DNA from: Halopseudomonas pelagia CL-AP6
GTDB lineage: Bacteria; Pseudomonadota; Gammaproteobacteria; Pseudomonadales; Pseudomonadaceae
Reading direction: 5' to 3'
DNA: 64,000 nucleotides
NCBI RefSeq assembly: GCF_000410875.1
Contig: NZ_AROI01000004.1
Location: 148,745 to 212,744, forward strand
Part shown: one piece after another, positions 8,786 to 18,361 of the stretch
Layout: every line of letters starts with the position of its first letter
How positions within the stretch are numbered: position 1 is the stretch's first letter
Position numbers and translations under genes: made by a program
The notes under the pieces: generated by a model
The model's database searches: none
What the model saw: the letters and a program-made list of their open reading frames with translations, nothing else
Told to the model about the DNA's origin: nothing

Positions 8786-10573
8786 TCAGGATTCGGACTT
8801 GACTTCATCCTGGAACTGCATGCTATGCAAGCGGGCGTAATAACCATTCTGCTCGATCAACTCGGCGTGGCTTCCACGCTCCACAATGCGGCCCTGGTCC
8901 ATCACCATGATGATATCGGCCTTCTCGATGGTCGACAGCCGGTGTGCGATCACCAGCGTCGTGCGGCCTTCCATAACCCGGTCCAGAGCGGCCTGGATAT
9001 GCCGTTCGGACTCAGTATCCAATGCCGAGGTAGCCTCGTCGAGAATCAGCAGGGGCGCGTCCTTGAGCAACGCCCTGGCAATCGCCAGACGCTGACGCTG
9101 CCCGCCGGAGAGCAGCACGCCATTCTCTCCGACCATGGTATCTAGGCCCTGGGGCAGCTTGTCGATGAACTCCTTGGCATAGGCCTTCTCGGTCGCTTCT
9201 TCAATCGCATCTCGCGGTGCACCAGCGAGGTCGCCGTAGGCAATATTATTGGCGACCGTATCGTTGAACAAGGTCACATGTTGCGTGACCAGGGCGATAT
9301 GCCGACGCAGGTTGCGCAACTTATAGTCCGCCACCTCCACATTATCGATCAGGATTTCGCCTTCGGTATGCTGATAGAAGCGCGGAATCAGGCTGGCCAG
9401 GGTTGACTTGCCACTGCCGGAGCGCCCTACCAGTGCGACCATCTGGCCGGGCTCGATAGTGAAGTTGATATCGTCCAGTACCAGCTTGTCGGTATTGGGG
9501 TAGCTGAACTTCAGTCCCTTGACTTCAATCCTGCCGCTGACGCGCTCAAGCTCCACCGTTCCAGTATCTGTTTCAGGCTCTTCGTCCAACTGCTCAAAAA
9601 TACTTTCCGCCGCAGCTATACCTTTCTGAATGTTGGCACTGACTTCAGATAACTGGCGTACCGGCTTAGGCAACAAACCCGCAGCAGTAATATAAGACAC
9701 CAGATCTCCCGCCGTCGCATCACCACGCAGATACAGCACCAGGAACATGACGAAAGCCATTGCGCCGTAAGTCACCAACTGCAAGGTTGGCGTAAACACC
9801 GCGCCGGTGCGCGTCATCTTGAGCCCGCGCTGGCGGTTGGCCTCGCTGGCTTTATCAAAGCGCTCGGTCTCGTACTGCTCGCCACCAAAGCTTCTCACTA
9901 CACGGTAGCCCGTGATCGTCTCTGAAGTGACATGGGTCACATCGCCCATCGCCGTTTGAATCTTCTTGCTCTGCTTGCGGAATTTCTTGCTGGTGCTGTT
10001 CACCATCAAGCCGATCACCGGCAAGATCGCCATCAGCACCAGCGTGAGCTTCCAATTCATCCATAGCAGATAGGCGAACAGGAAGATCACCGTCATGCCC
10101 TCACGAAACACCACTTTGATCGCATCTGTGGCAGCGCCGGTGACCATGGTGGTATTGAACGTGACCCGCGAGACCAGGTGGCCGGAGTTGTGATTGTCGA
10201 AATACTGATTGGGCAACGTCAGGAAATTATTGAACAGCGATGTGCGCAGGTCATGGACCACGCCCAGCGAAACCTTGGCCAGGTAATAGTTACCTAAAAA
10301 AGAGCCTACCCCTTGATAAAGGGCTACAAGAATAATGAACAGGGGGAAGCCCCACAGCAAAGGCACACCAAGAAACTGACCGTTATTGCCATCAGTAAGA
10401 CCGTCGACAAAATACTTCAACATCCAAGCCATCGCCGGCTGGCTGGAGGCAAAGATCACAAAACCTACGATACTGATAGCGAAGGGCAGCCAATAAGGTT
10501 TGACGTAACCCAGCAACCGTAAATATATCCGCACACTGGATTGGAGAAAGGATTCTTGCTGTACGTCGGCCAT
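8786..10573 (-). CDS. msbA: Lipid A export ATP-binding/permease protein MsbA
   Basis: A homodimeric ABC exporter that flips core-lipid A across the inner membrane. It is a half-transporter of 595 residues with six membrane segments in about 1-320, then a nucleotide-binding domain. That domain has Walker [10 protein letters not shown] at about 384-392, signature [14 protein letters not shown], Walker [13 protein letters not shown] and the switch His in IAHRLST. ATG 10573 is preferred to an in-frame GTG two codons upstream; GAAG is the likely ribosome site. It is followed by hldE and diverges from the kinase-fold gene at 10682. Confidence 0.95.
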   Translation of the reverse strand: MADVQQESFLQSSVRIYLRLLGYVKPYWLPFAISIVGFVIFASSQPAMAWMLKYFVDGLTDGNNGQFLGVPLLWGFPLFIILVALYQGVGSFLGNYYLAKVSLGVVHDLRTSLFNNFLTLPNQYFDNHNSGHLVSRVTFNTTMVTGAATDAIKVVFREGMTVIFLFAYLLWMNWKLTLVLMAILPVIGLMVNSTSKKFRKQSKKIQTAMGDVTHVTSETITGYRVVRSFGGEQYETERFDKASEANRQRGLKMTRTGAVFTPTLQLVTYGAMAFVMFLVLYLRGDATAGDLVSYITAAGLLPKPVRQLSEVSANIQKGIAAAESIFEQLDEEPETDTGTVELERVSGRIEVKGLKFSYPNTDKLVLDDINFTIEPGQMVALVGRSGSGKSTLASLIPRFYQHTEGEILIDNVEVADYKLRNLRRHIALVTQHVTLFNDTVANNIAYGDLAGAPRDAIEEATEKAYAKEFIDKLPQGLDTMVGENGVLLSGGQRQRLAIARALLKDAPLLILDEATSALDTESERHIQAALDRVMEGRTTLVIAHRLSTIEKADIIMVMDQGRIVERGSHAELIEQNGYYARLHSMQFQDEVKSES

Positions 10574-10681
10574 ATGCACTTCACGATAAGGAACCAGGCG
10601 CTGAGTTTAACACAGGCTGCCAGGATCAAAGCCTTGCTGTTGCAAGTGCGGTAAACTACGGTTTTGGTTCGGGAAATCGAC

Positions 10682-11269
10682 GTGAACAAACTAAGCCGCG
10701 AAGAGTTTGAAGCTCGGTCACAGGGCGCGAAGGTTCTGGAAAAGGACCGCTACGGCGAGAAGGTGCTGCAACTGCGCGACGGGACATTTCTAAAACTGTT
10801 TCGGCGCAAGAGCTGGTTTTCCAAGACCGCATTCTATCCTCCTGCAAAACGTTTCGCGGCCAATGCGACCGAGCTTCATCGGCTCGGCATCCGCTGTCCT
10901 GTCGTGCTGGGTCTCTATCAAATGAGCGATCCCTATCGCTCGATAGTCCACTATCAGCCATTGGAAGGCACGACATTACGCCAGTTACTCAATGAGCAAC
11001 CTACTCTCGAACAGATAGAGCTGTTTGCAGACCTCGCCAGCTTTATCTCTACACTGCATGATCTGGGTGTGTATTTCCGGTCATTGCACCTGGGCAATAT
11101 CGTCAGAACACCTGACGGCGCCCTTGGACTAATTGACATATCGGACATGCGCTGCCTGGGCAAACCGCTATCAAAAGGGTTGCGCGCAAGAAACTATCAG
11201 CATCTCTTGCGCTATGAGGAGGACTGGGCGCTAGTCCATCCTCGGGTCAGGGCGTTTTTTCACTCCTGA
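10682..11269 (+). CDS. Kinase-fold LPS-locus protein (WaaP/'toluene tolerance' type)
   Basis: A 195-residue protein with a small kinase-like fold between msbA and waaL, the position of PA4998 in PAO1. The element normally read HxD-x4-N is YFRSLHLGNIV (residues 131-141), so the catalytic Asp is Ser134 while the metal-binding Asn is kept. The DFG-like position is LIDISDMR. It may phosphorylate core sugars, or be a degenerate or structural kinase relative; sequence does not decide. GTG 10682 is chosen because GGGAA lies 8 bases before it; an upstream in-frame TTG at 10664 is less likely. Its 3' end overlaps convergent waaL by 23 bases. Confidence 0.78.
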   Translation: MNKLSREEFEARSQGAKVLEKDRYGEKVLQLRDGTFLKLFRRKSWFSKTAFYPPAKRFAANATELHRLGIRCPVVLGLYQMSDPYRSIVHYQPLEGTTLRQLLNEQPTLEQIELFADLASFISTLHDLGVYFRSLHLGNIVRTPDGALGLIDISDMRCLGKPLSKGLRARNYQHLLRYEEDWALVHPRVRAFFHS

Positions 11270-12458
11270 ATCGACCCGACGTCTGTGGTTGAGAAGCGGG
11301 GGGAGGTCGGCCAGTGAGCAGAAACAGCCCCAAGCCAACGGGTAACCAGGTAAAGAACCAATCGGCGCGGGGCGAATCCCACAGCTGGCCACCGTCAAAA
11401 AGCTGCGCGGCAGTGCAAAACAGCATCACTGCCAACAATCCCCGGCCAAACGCCTGCTCTCGACATTGCCATGCCGCATGCAAAACACAGCCCCAAACAG
11501 CAAGCCACAGTGCAAGACCTATTAATCCCAGCTCTATGGCTACGTGCGTGAACAAATTATGACTATGTGGCATCAGCGTTTCCGTGCTGGCCAGCTTGAG
11601 TTCGTAGCTGCCGCCCAGCCCAAGACCCAGCCAGGGGCGCTGTAGAATCATCTCCAAACTGGCTTGGAATATCTCCGGGCGATAAGACATCCCGCGCGCC
11701 AAAATAACTTCCTGGAATTGCACGAAACCGACGGTCGCTACCACTAACAGCAGCCCGGCTACCGCCCAAATAGCGCGTCCTCCACGCAGCACGGCCATGG
11801 CAATCAGCGCAGACAACAGTGCGACCCAGAGACCACGGCTTTGAGTCATTACTATCAAAGCTAACATGACTATCAAACTTGCGACCCAGAGGCCCCGATA
11901 CTTAGGATGAGGTAAAAATGCCAGCATCAATGCCGCTACCGCGATTGCATAGCCGCCCAGAATCGGATGCTCAAGCTGGCCAAGACCACCAGCGCGATGG
12001 GTGAAGTCCCCCCCCGCATACTGGATCACGAGTGCTATCAGACAGCTCAATGCGAGCAAGTGGCAAGCCAGGCGCAACAAGCCATTGGTGCTTTCCGGAC
12101 GCAACAGGCCAAAGAATGCAAAACCAAAGAGAAACAGCACCACAAACAACAAACGCTTGAGCTGCCGCACTACGTCATCATCTGGGCTCCACAACAGGCT
12201 CAGCGCTGCCCAGGCAATCAGCACCCCTAAGGCAGTAATAAGCGGCCAAGCGCGCTGCCATAGCTCTCGGACCATAGGCCAACGACTAGCAAGCAGTATG
12301 ACCACCGGTAGCCAATAGAGAAATATCAGGCCCTGACGGTAAGGCTTATGGCTCGAAAACAGCACCATTCCCACCAGGAACCACAATATTCCCAGCCCCA
12401 ACCAACGAGTCAACCAGAGCTGAAAGTGCCTATTTCGCCTTTGCCGCTTAATGACCAA
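11247..12458 (-). CDS. waaL: O-antigen ligase-like polytopic membrane protein (WaaL)
   Basis: A 403-residue inner-membrane protein with about ten or more hydrophobic segments. The large C-terminal periplasmic loop holds the Wzy_C/WaaL pattern: the YRPEIFQASLEMILQRPWLGLG region and a conserved His in MPHSHNLFTHVAIELGLIG. WaaL joins undecaprenyl-linked O-polysaccharide to lipid A-core on the periplasmic face. The start is probably TTG 12458, 6 bases behind GGAGG; another TTG at 12476 is upstream of that site and is rejected. The locus position (msbA, kinase, waaL) matches PA4999. An O-antigen polymerase would look similar, but the setting favours ligase. Confidence 0.85.
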   Translation of the reverse strand: MVIKRQRRNRHFQLWLTRWLGLGILWFLVGMVLFSSHKPYRQGLIFLYWLPVVILLASRWPMVRELWQRAWPLITALGVLIAWAALSLLWSPDDDVVRQLKRLLFVVLFLFGFAFFGLLRPESTNGLLRLACHLLALSCLIALVIQYAGGDFTHRAGGLGQLEHPILGGYAIAVAALMLAFLPHPKYRGLWVASLIVMLALIVMTQSRGLWVALLSALIAMAVLRGGRAIWAVAGLLLVVATVGFVQFQEVILARGMSYRPEIFQASLEMILQRPWLGLGLGGSYELKLASTETLMPHSHNLFTHVAIELGLIGLALWLAVWGCVLHAAWQCREQAFGRGLLAVMLFCTAAQLFDGGQLWDSPRADWFFTWLPVGLGLFLLTGRPPPASQPQTSGRFRSEKTP

Positions 12459-12497
12459 TGACCTCCTCCGATACAATAATGATGGCCTGTCGGGCAG

Positions 12498-13412
12498 CTA
12501 ACGCTGCCGGACCTGAGCCTTTTTGAATAGCAGATGTCGCAAGCGCCTGAGCAACTGAGCATCCCAATATTTTAGAGGTACCTGGCGGACCAGCGACCAG
12601 GCTAATGCCTTGTCGTCTGTTACGGCGCTACGCAGAGCCTTGATTACCAACTTGGCGCGCCCGGATGCATAAGCCGGGTGATCTGCATAAGCTTCGATAA
12701 CCTGCAGGCCGCTTTCATATTCCAGACGATAATTGCTGGACAGACTGGCAGGATGTTTACGATAAAGAGTGACTATCTGAGGTAAAATATCGATAACGTA
12801 GCCTGCATGAGCCACCTTGAGCGTCATCTGAAAATCCTGGATCTTGATCTCGGGATCATAGCCTCCAGCCAGATCAATTGCTTCGCGCCGAAAGATTGCA
12901 ATATTGCCGCCCACAACCAGAGCATCTGCAAGCGCCTGGGCAAAATCATAACGTCGTACCGCGCGTTTTTTATCCTTTTTGGGCAGCCTTTGACCGGTCT
13001 CATCAATACGGACTGCACCGCCGCCAAGACAGCCTACTTCAGGATGCTCTAGAAGGTACTCGGCCTGCACTTTGAGCCTGCCAGCAGGCATCACGTCGTC
13101 GGCGTCAAATGTTGCTATGAACTGGCCTTGAGCCTTTGCAAGCCCGGAATTCAGCGCGGCGCTGACACCCGCATTGCGCTGACAGACTAGCTCTACCCGC
13201 CTCACTAAACTGGTAGGCTGCCACTGAGCAATGGCGCTCTTGATGACCTCGACACTGTCATCGGACGACCCATCATCAACCACAATCAACTCAAAGCTTT
13301 CATGATCTTGAGCCAATACGCTACGTACTGCTTCTCCCACATACTCCGCGTAGTTGTAGCAAGGCACTATCACCGAGATCAACGGAGGCGCTTGCGAATG
13401 CGGCGAACTCAT
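12498..13412 (-). CDS. Family 2 glycosyltransferase of LPS core
   Basis: A 304-residue GT-A fold glycosyltransferase with ISVIVPCYNYAEYV at the start, VVDDGSSDDS at 44-52, RNAGVSAALNSG and the metal-binding DAD at 103-105. A weakly hydrophobic, basic C terminus suggests membrane association. It is likely to add one sugar to the outer core. The place directly before waaL is that of the rhamnosyltransferase gene wapR (PA5000) in PAO1, which is a suggestion from position only. Its ATG overlaps the stop of the DUF6625-like gene (ATGA), so the two are coupled. Confidence 0.88.
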   Translation of the reverse strand: MSSPHSQAPPLISVIVPCYNYAEYVGEAVRSVLAQDHESFELIVVDDGSSDDSVEVIKSAIAQWQPTSLVRRVELVCQRNAGVSAALNSGLAKAQGQFIATFDADDVMPAGRLKVQAEYLLEHPEVGCLGGGAVRIDETGQRLPKKDKKRAVRRYDFAQALADALVVGGNIAIFRREAIDLAGGYDPEIKIQDFQMTLKVAHAGYVIDILPQIVTLYRKHPASLSSNYRLEYESGLQVIEAYADHPAYASGRAKLVIKALRSAVTDDKALAWSLVRQVPLKYWDAQLLRRLRHLLFKKAQVRQR

Positions 13413-14293
13413 AAATCAGACTTCCGCCAGCCCGCCTCACTTACTTCCCAGCTAGATGAAAAGGCCAACTCTTTTGGCCCCAGCAGGCCGTCCGGCAGGT
13501 GTGCTGTCCACCGTTCATTCTTCCAAACGAGAAAGTGTAGGTAGGGCAACTCGGTATCGCCCATATCACTATTGGTCAAACGACCTTCTTGCAGAAACCA
13601 ACGCTTGGCAACCACCCGACGTCCATCAGCCAGGAGAGTGAACGTGCTGTGGGATTCAACGAACTCACTGCGTCGGCTCCAGACATTGAATCTGGCAAGG
13701 AACAGCCTGAGGCTCTCCGGCCAGTTTTTATGGCGAATAAATACACGGCTGAAGGCCCCCTCGTCCAGTGCCTGATGCATCGGATTGGCGTAACGTTGCT
13801 GCCAATGCGGAATGCGCATGAACGCTTCGCGCATGCGTGCGGTGTTACGCAGCAGACATAGATGGCCCGAGATGCGCCTATGGTGAGTGGCGAACAGATC
13901 CTTTTTCGCCAGGCGCTCGGCGGTGAAGTAACGGCGCAGATCACCATAAATCACATCAATATCGCCAAAGGCCCAGAAGTCCACACCTTCCAGTTCGTCA
14001 GCATGGATATACCCAAGTGCAGGCTTGATATCACAGAGCTTGTAGGCTTGCTCAGGATGGAAATTGATACCCAGCCGCGCGGACACCCATTGACAATAGG
14101 CCGCGAAGCTCAACTCAATGAAACGGACGTTCTCCGGCGCATTTTCGGGTATTCCGCAGTCAGTAAATAGCAACCAGTCGATGTCTGGATTGCGTCGGCA
14201 ACCCTCAAGAAAGAACCGCATCCAGAATGGCCAGCGGCCGAAATAGGGAATGACAAAACGGATGCTCGGTGGGTTCATTGTTGTAGGACTCAT
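13409..14293 (-). CDS. DUF6625-like protein, probable glycosyltransferase
   Basis: A 294-residue protein starting IRFVIPYFGRWPFWM with an acidic GDIDVIYGDL motif in the middle (DxD-like) and WAFGD before it, resembling the DUF6625 group found in polysaccharide loci. These features suggest a nucleotide-sugar-dependent transferase, but no activity is established to my knowledge. ATG 14293 lies 10 bases after the wapH stop; ATG 14278 is an alternative, and neither has a strong ribosome site, so translation may be coupled to wapH. A much longer open frame upstream overlaps wapH and is not used. Confidence 0.72.
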   Translation of the reverse strand: MSPTTMNPPSIRFVIPYFGRWPFWMRFFLEGCRRNPDIDWLLFTDCGIPENAPENVRFIELSFAAYCQWVSARLGINFHPEQAYKLCDIKPALGYIHADELEGVDFWAFGDIDVIYGDLRRYFTAERLAKKDLFATHHRRISGHLCLLRNTARMREAFMRIPHWQQRYANPMHQALDEGAFSRVFIRHKNWPESLRLFLARFNVWSRRSEFVESHSTFTLLADGRRVVAKRWFLQEGRLTNSDMGDTELPYLHFLVWKNERWTAHLPDGLLGPKELAFSSSWEVSEAGWRKSDL

Positions 14294-14303
14294 AAACCAA
14301 ATT

Positions 14304-15428
14304 CTATTTGACAGGGAGTGCCATGGACAGAGGCCAGAAGCGCTTCCTGGCTGCAGCATCGGAAAATTGTTGATGCAATATCTCCGCTGCGATTTGTCGT
14401 TGCCGGGCAACGACCGCAGGCTCGGCAACCGAGGCGGTGACCAGGCATTGGGCGAGCGCCTCTGCGTCACCCAATGTGAACAATTGGCCATGCCCCGATA
14501 CCACCTCGGGCCCTCCGCCACAATCACTGCAGACGACCGGCACGCCCGCCGCCATGGCCTCAAGCAGTACCATACCGAAGGGCTCATGGTCTGAAGTCAG
14601 GGCAAAGAGATCAAACGCTTTGAAGAAATCTCGTGCGCTGGGCACCTGCCCCAGAAAGAGTACCTTATCGGCGATTTGCAGAGTGTTCGCAAGACGCTTG
14701 AGCGACTCGGCAAGCCGTCCGTCGCCGATAATCACCAGCAGGCTATGCTCTGGCAGATCAGGCAACGCAAGGGCGAACCCTTTAAGCAAAGTAGTCTGAT
14801 CCTTATCCGGATGCAGCCGCCCGACGTTGCCTACGATCCAGGCATCCGCCGGCAAGTGCAATGCTAGCCGCGCTTCTGTTCGAGTCACTTGGGCGCTGCG
14901 TACCGTCTCGATATCGATACGGTTGTACAACGTCTGAATTCGTTCTTCCGGCCAGTCTGGCAGACAGCGGCGGATGTCATCTCTTACCGCATTAGATACC
15001 GCCAGCAGATGCAGGCGCTGGCGAAAGAGTCGGGCAAACAACTTGCGGCCGAAACGCTCAAAATCGCCAAAAGCATGATGAATACCAATAACCGGGAGGC
15101 CAGTAGCCAGACAAGCAATGTAGGTCGGCTTAGAGCGATGGGCTATGCACAGGCTGAAATCCCGTTCACTGGCGATCCGGCGCAGGTCGCGAATAGCCTT
15201 AAGCTTCAGACCGCGGATGGCGGCAGAGCGGTACTCCATAAAAATGACTTCAGCAGAATGGCACTTTTCTGCCACATCCTGATCTTTCTTGCCCGTCAGA
15301 AACACCGTAGTAACCTGATAGCCGGTTCCATCAAAGAGCGCGGCGTACTGCCGCGCACAATCCAGAAACGGGCCATCATAACCATGACAGAACTGCAGGA
15401 CCCGTCCTGCAGCCGAGCCCTTCAGCAT
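14304..15428 (-). CDS. wapH: Family 4 glycosyltransferase WapH, LPS core
   Basis: A 374-residue GT-B glycosyltransferase. The N-terminal half contains FCHGYDGPFLDCARQ; the C-terminal half has GNVGRLHPDKDQ and the EPFGMVLLEAMAAG nucleotide-sugar motif (E-x7-E). Family members use retaining chemistry with an NDP-sugar in the cytoplasm. The length and position next to the carbamoyltransferase gene match PA5004 (WapH), reported to add a core glucose. ATG 15428 lies 5 bases after the carbamoyltransferase stop; the longer open frame overlaps that gene and is discarded. Confidence 0.85.
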   Translation of the reverse strand: MLKGSAAGRVLQFCHGYDGPFLDCARQYAALFDGTGYQVTTVFLTGKKDQDVAEKCHSAEVIFMEYRSAAIRGLKLKAIRDLRRIASERDFSLCIAHRSKPTYIACLATGLPVIGIHHAFGDFERFGRKLFARLFRQRLHLLAVSNAVRDDIRRCLPDWPEERIQTLYNRIDIETVRSAQVTRTEARLALHLPADAWIVGNVGRLHPDKDQTTLLKGFALALPDLPEHSLLVIIGDGRLAESLKRLANTLQIADKVLFLGQVPSARDFFKAFDLFALTSDHEPFGMVLLEAMAAGVPVVCSDCGGGPEVVSGHGQLFTLGDAEALAQCLVTASVAEPAVVARQRQIAAEILHQQFSDAAARKRFWPLSMALPVK

Positions 15429-15433
15429 CTCAA

Positions 15434-17164
15434 TCAAGCCTTCACCACCAACACGTCCTCCATGATCAGATACTCCAGATCCGATCCAAAGAACATATCC
15501 AGCGCGTCTTTTGGTGAACACACCATAGGTTCGCCACGGCGATTGAGCGAGGTATTGAGCACCACACCGTTGCCGGTCAAGCGCTCCAAGTGGGTCATCA
15601 GATCATAGTAGCGCGGATTATATTCGCGCTTGAGCACCTGGGCACGGGCGGTGCCGTCCTCGTGGACGACTTCGTGCACGCGGCGTCTCCATTCGTCGTT
15701 CACTTCAAAGGTGAAGGTCATAAAGGGCGACGGGTGATCGATCCCCAACATCTGCGGTGCGACGGTATCGAGCATCGACGGGCAGAATGGGCGCCAGCGT
15801 TCGCGGAACTTGATCTGCGCGTTGATACGATCGGCCACACCCGCCACGCTGGGGCAACCAATAATCGAGCGGCCACCCAGAGCACGCGGCCCGAACTCCA
15901 TGCGCCCCTGGAACCAGGCCACCGGGTTACCTTCAGCCAGAATATCAGCGATATATTCGGGAGCGTCTTCGATCAGCTTCCATTGCGGCTTGTTCGGGTG
16001 ACGGGCACAGGCGGCGATGACATCTTCGTTGCTGTAGCTGGGGCCGAGATAGACGTGCTCCATCTTCTCCACCGGCACGCCGTTCTGCTCGGAAATATAT
16101 GCCGCCGCACCAACAGCGGTGCCGGCGTCGCCGGAGGCAGGCTGCACGAACAACTCCTTGACTTCCGGGCGGGCAATAATGCGTTGATTCAGCTTGACGT
16201 TCAGTGCGCAGCCACCGGCAAACGCGAGCTTGCCGGTTTCGCGCAAAATATCGCCGAGGTAGTAATCCATCATTTCCAGCGAGAGCTTTTCAAACAACGC
16301 CTGCATGCTGGCGGCATAGTGGATGTAGGGGTCGTCGGCGATATCCCCTTCACGCTTGGGGCCCAGCCATTCGATCAGCTTGGGTGAGAAGTAAAAGCCC
16401 TTGCCTTTCTCCTTGTAACGCCGGAAGCCAATCACGTTGGCGTAATCGGTATTGATGATCAGCTCGCCATTCTCGAACTTGGCCAACCGGGAAAAATCGT
16501 ACTTGGCCGCGTCGCCATAGGGCGCCATGCCCATAACCTTGAATTCGCCGTCGAGCATTTCAAAACCCAGGTACTCGGTCAGCGCGCCATACAGACCACC
16601 GAGAGAATCCGGGTCGTAGAACTCCTTGATCTTGTGAATCTTGCCGTTCTCCCCATAGCCAAAGAAGGTCGTGGCATATTCACCCTTGCCGTCGATGCCC
16701 ATGATCGCGGTCTTTTCCTTAAAACCGGAGCAGTGATAAGCACTGGAGGCGTGAGCCAGATGGTGTTCGACCGGCTCAAGACGGACTTTTTTCGCATCAA
16801 AGCCCAACTGCTCAAGGCACCAGAGGATCTTCTTGCGATAGCGATTGAACCGCCGATTGCCCATCAGGATCGCATCTAGCGAGCGATCAGGCGCGTACCA
16901 ATAGCGCTTGGCGTAATGCCAGCGGGCCTTGCCGAAAATGCTAATGGGCGCGAATGGAATGGTGACGATATCCACATCAGCAGGCGTAATGCCGGCTTGT
17001 TCCAGACAGAACTTAGCCGACTCGTAAGGCATGCGATTCTTGGCGTGTTTGTCACGCACAAAGCGCTCTTCTTCTACAGCAGCTATCAGCTTGCCGTCGA
17101 TATACAGCGCGGCTGAAGGGTCATGGCTGAGTGCGCCGGAGAGTCCGAGAATTGTCAGTGCCAC
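15434..17164 (-). CDS. wapO: LPS core carbamoyltransferase
   Basis: A 576-residue NodU/CmcH-family O-carbamoyltransferase that uses carbamoyl phosphate and ATP. The N-terminal Kae1-like part has the metal-binding HHLAHASSAYHCSGF and GIDGKGEYATTFFGYG; the C-terminal part carries GRMEFGPRALGGRSIIG. In P. aeruginosa the heptose of the inner core is 7-O-carbamoylated, and PA5005 (named WapO) is the enzyme in this position. The start is GTG 17164 with AGAGG 8 bases upstream. It heads the run wapO-wapH-DUF6625-GT2-waaL. The family is certain; the acceptor is inferred from the locus. Confidence 0.9.
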   Translation of the reverse strand: MALTILGLSGALSHDPSAALYIDGKLIAAVEEERFVRDKHAKNRMPYESAKFCLEQAGITPADVDIVTIPFAPISIFGKARWHYAKRYWYAPDRSLDAILMGNRRFNRYRKKILWCLEQLGFDAKKVRLEPVEHHLAHASSAYHCSGFKEKTAIMGIDGKGEYATTFFGYGENGKIHKIKEFYDPDSLGGLYGALTEYLGFEMLDGEFKVMGMAPYGDAAKYDFSRLAKFENGELIINTDYANVIGFRRYKEKGKGFYFSPKLIEWLGPKREGDIADDPYIHYAASMQALFEKLSLEMMDYYLGDILRETGKLAFAGGCALNVKLNQRIIARPEVKELFVQPASGDAGTAVGAAAYISEQNGVPVEKMEHVYLGPSYSNEDVIAACARHPNKPQWKLIEDAPEYIADILAEGNPVAWFQGRMEFGPRALGGRSIIGCPSVAGVADRINAQIKFRERWRPFCPSMLDTVAPQMLGIDHPSPFMTFTFEVNDEWRRRVHEVVHEDGTARAQVLKREYNPRYYDLMTHLERLTGNGVVLNTSLNRRGEPMVCSPKDALDMFFGSDLEYLIMEDVLVVKA

Positions 17165-17310
17165 TGATTTGCCTCTTATTGGTTGTAAGCGGGCCGCATA
17201 GCCCGATGGCGAAGGTGCAAAACCAAGGCCTGGGCGACACCGGCCAGTATTTAGTATTAACGCAAGGTCACTAGTATAGCCTTAGCAGGTCTCATCTCGG
17301 AACAGCAGTA

Positions 17311-18150
17311 TCAGTGCGAATCAGCGCCCCGCGCCAGAACGGAGACGTCATTAGTTGACTCTCCCACCCACGCATGCAACTCCGCAAGCGATAGACGCGG
17401 CACGATTGAAGCCGGAAGGCGACTATTATTTGAGAGATTGAATACTTCAAAACGCCCTGGAGCGACTATCCTTTCTGACATAAAGCGAAAACTGGGAAGA
17501 ATGTAGTCCTCATAATCCCTGTCCAAGGTACTAGGCAAGGCGCTATCGCCTTGTTCATAAAACCTGCCAGCGGAGGGATTGAGATCAACACCAAGCAGAA
17601 AAACACGATTGAACCCTAGGTGGCAGGCCAATTGTAGCCCCGCGAAAGGGATAGTCCTGGAGCCGAAATAGCCTTTTGCCATGTTGGTGCTGAACCCTAC
17701 TCGGTTTGGCTTGGCATGCAAGAGAGAGAAATGACTATGCAAATGCGGGTCTTTTCGTATAGACCAGGCAAATCGTTTATCCGACATAATGGCCCGGCGA
17801 TTGCGGCGATTTAATCGTGACATGAGGTAGAGATGTCTTGCTTCAAGGCACTCCGGCACCAGCGAGGCCAACTGTTCATAGCAATCAGCCGTCATAGCCG
17901 TGCACGCAGCTTGATCGACCCCCTTGGCCGCCAACATGGGTCGTGCCTCAACGAAACTCGGATCATCGCACAGGTAGAAAGTAGGCCGCACGGCACCCGC
18001 CTCACATTTGAGAATCGAACCATTCATCGCGATGACCGGGATGGAGGGGAACTGTTCTAACGGAAAGTTGGCGGCCGACGGGCCGGAAGCGAGAATAAAT
18101 ACGGGACCACTCGCACTCTGAAAGTTGCGCTCAAACAAGTCAAAATTCAA
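17311..18150 (-). CDS. DUF115/GT42-like LPS biosynthesis protein
   Basis: A 279-residue protein with an N-terminal Rossmann-like phosphate loop (VFILASGPSAANFPL) followed by IAMNGSI and LCDDPSFVE. Its C-terminal half contains FSTNMAKGYFGSRTIPFAGLQLACHLGFNRVFLLGVDLN. This layout recalls DUF115/MAF-type and GT42 sialyltransferase-like proteins of surface-glycan loci, which use CMP- or similar activated sugars. The exact reaction cannot be assigned. The start is TTG 18150 with GAGG 8 bases upstream. It is the first gene of the accessory block, separated from wapO by 146 bases and diverging from the PP-loop gene across a 211-base gap. Confidence 0.7.
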   Translation of the reverse strand: MNFDLFERNFQSASGPVFILASGPSAANFPLEQFPSIPVIAMNGSILKCEAGAVRPTFYLCDDPSFVEARPMLAAKGVDQAACTAMTADCYEQLASLVPECLEARHLYLMSRLNRRNRRAIMSDKRFAWSIRKDPHLHSHFSLLHAKPNRVGFSTNMAKGYFGSRTIPFAGLQLACHLGFNRVFLLGVDLNPSAGRFYEQGDSALPSTLDRDYEDYILPSFRFMSERIVAPGRFEVFNLSNNSRLPASIVPRLSLAELHAWVGESTNDVSVLARGADSH

Positions 18151-18361
18151 ACGGGATGCCTCTACATCAGCTTTAATCAGTCGCTGTTTTTAATCAAAGG
18201 GGGCTTACTTCAAGCAATACTGCTCACGCTAACAACAACCTTGCACGCTGTAAACATGCATTGAGGATCCGTCTAAGCTCACCAATGCCTGCCAACCCTG
18301 GAACGCGATCTATCTTTGCATGTCATAGATCTAAACCACCTTTCCATTCCCGGAATGAAAC

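Noticed and set aside
12459..12476. Upstream TTG start of waaL
   Set aside because: It lies before the GGAGG site, while TTG 12458 is correctly spaced behind it.
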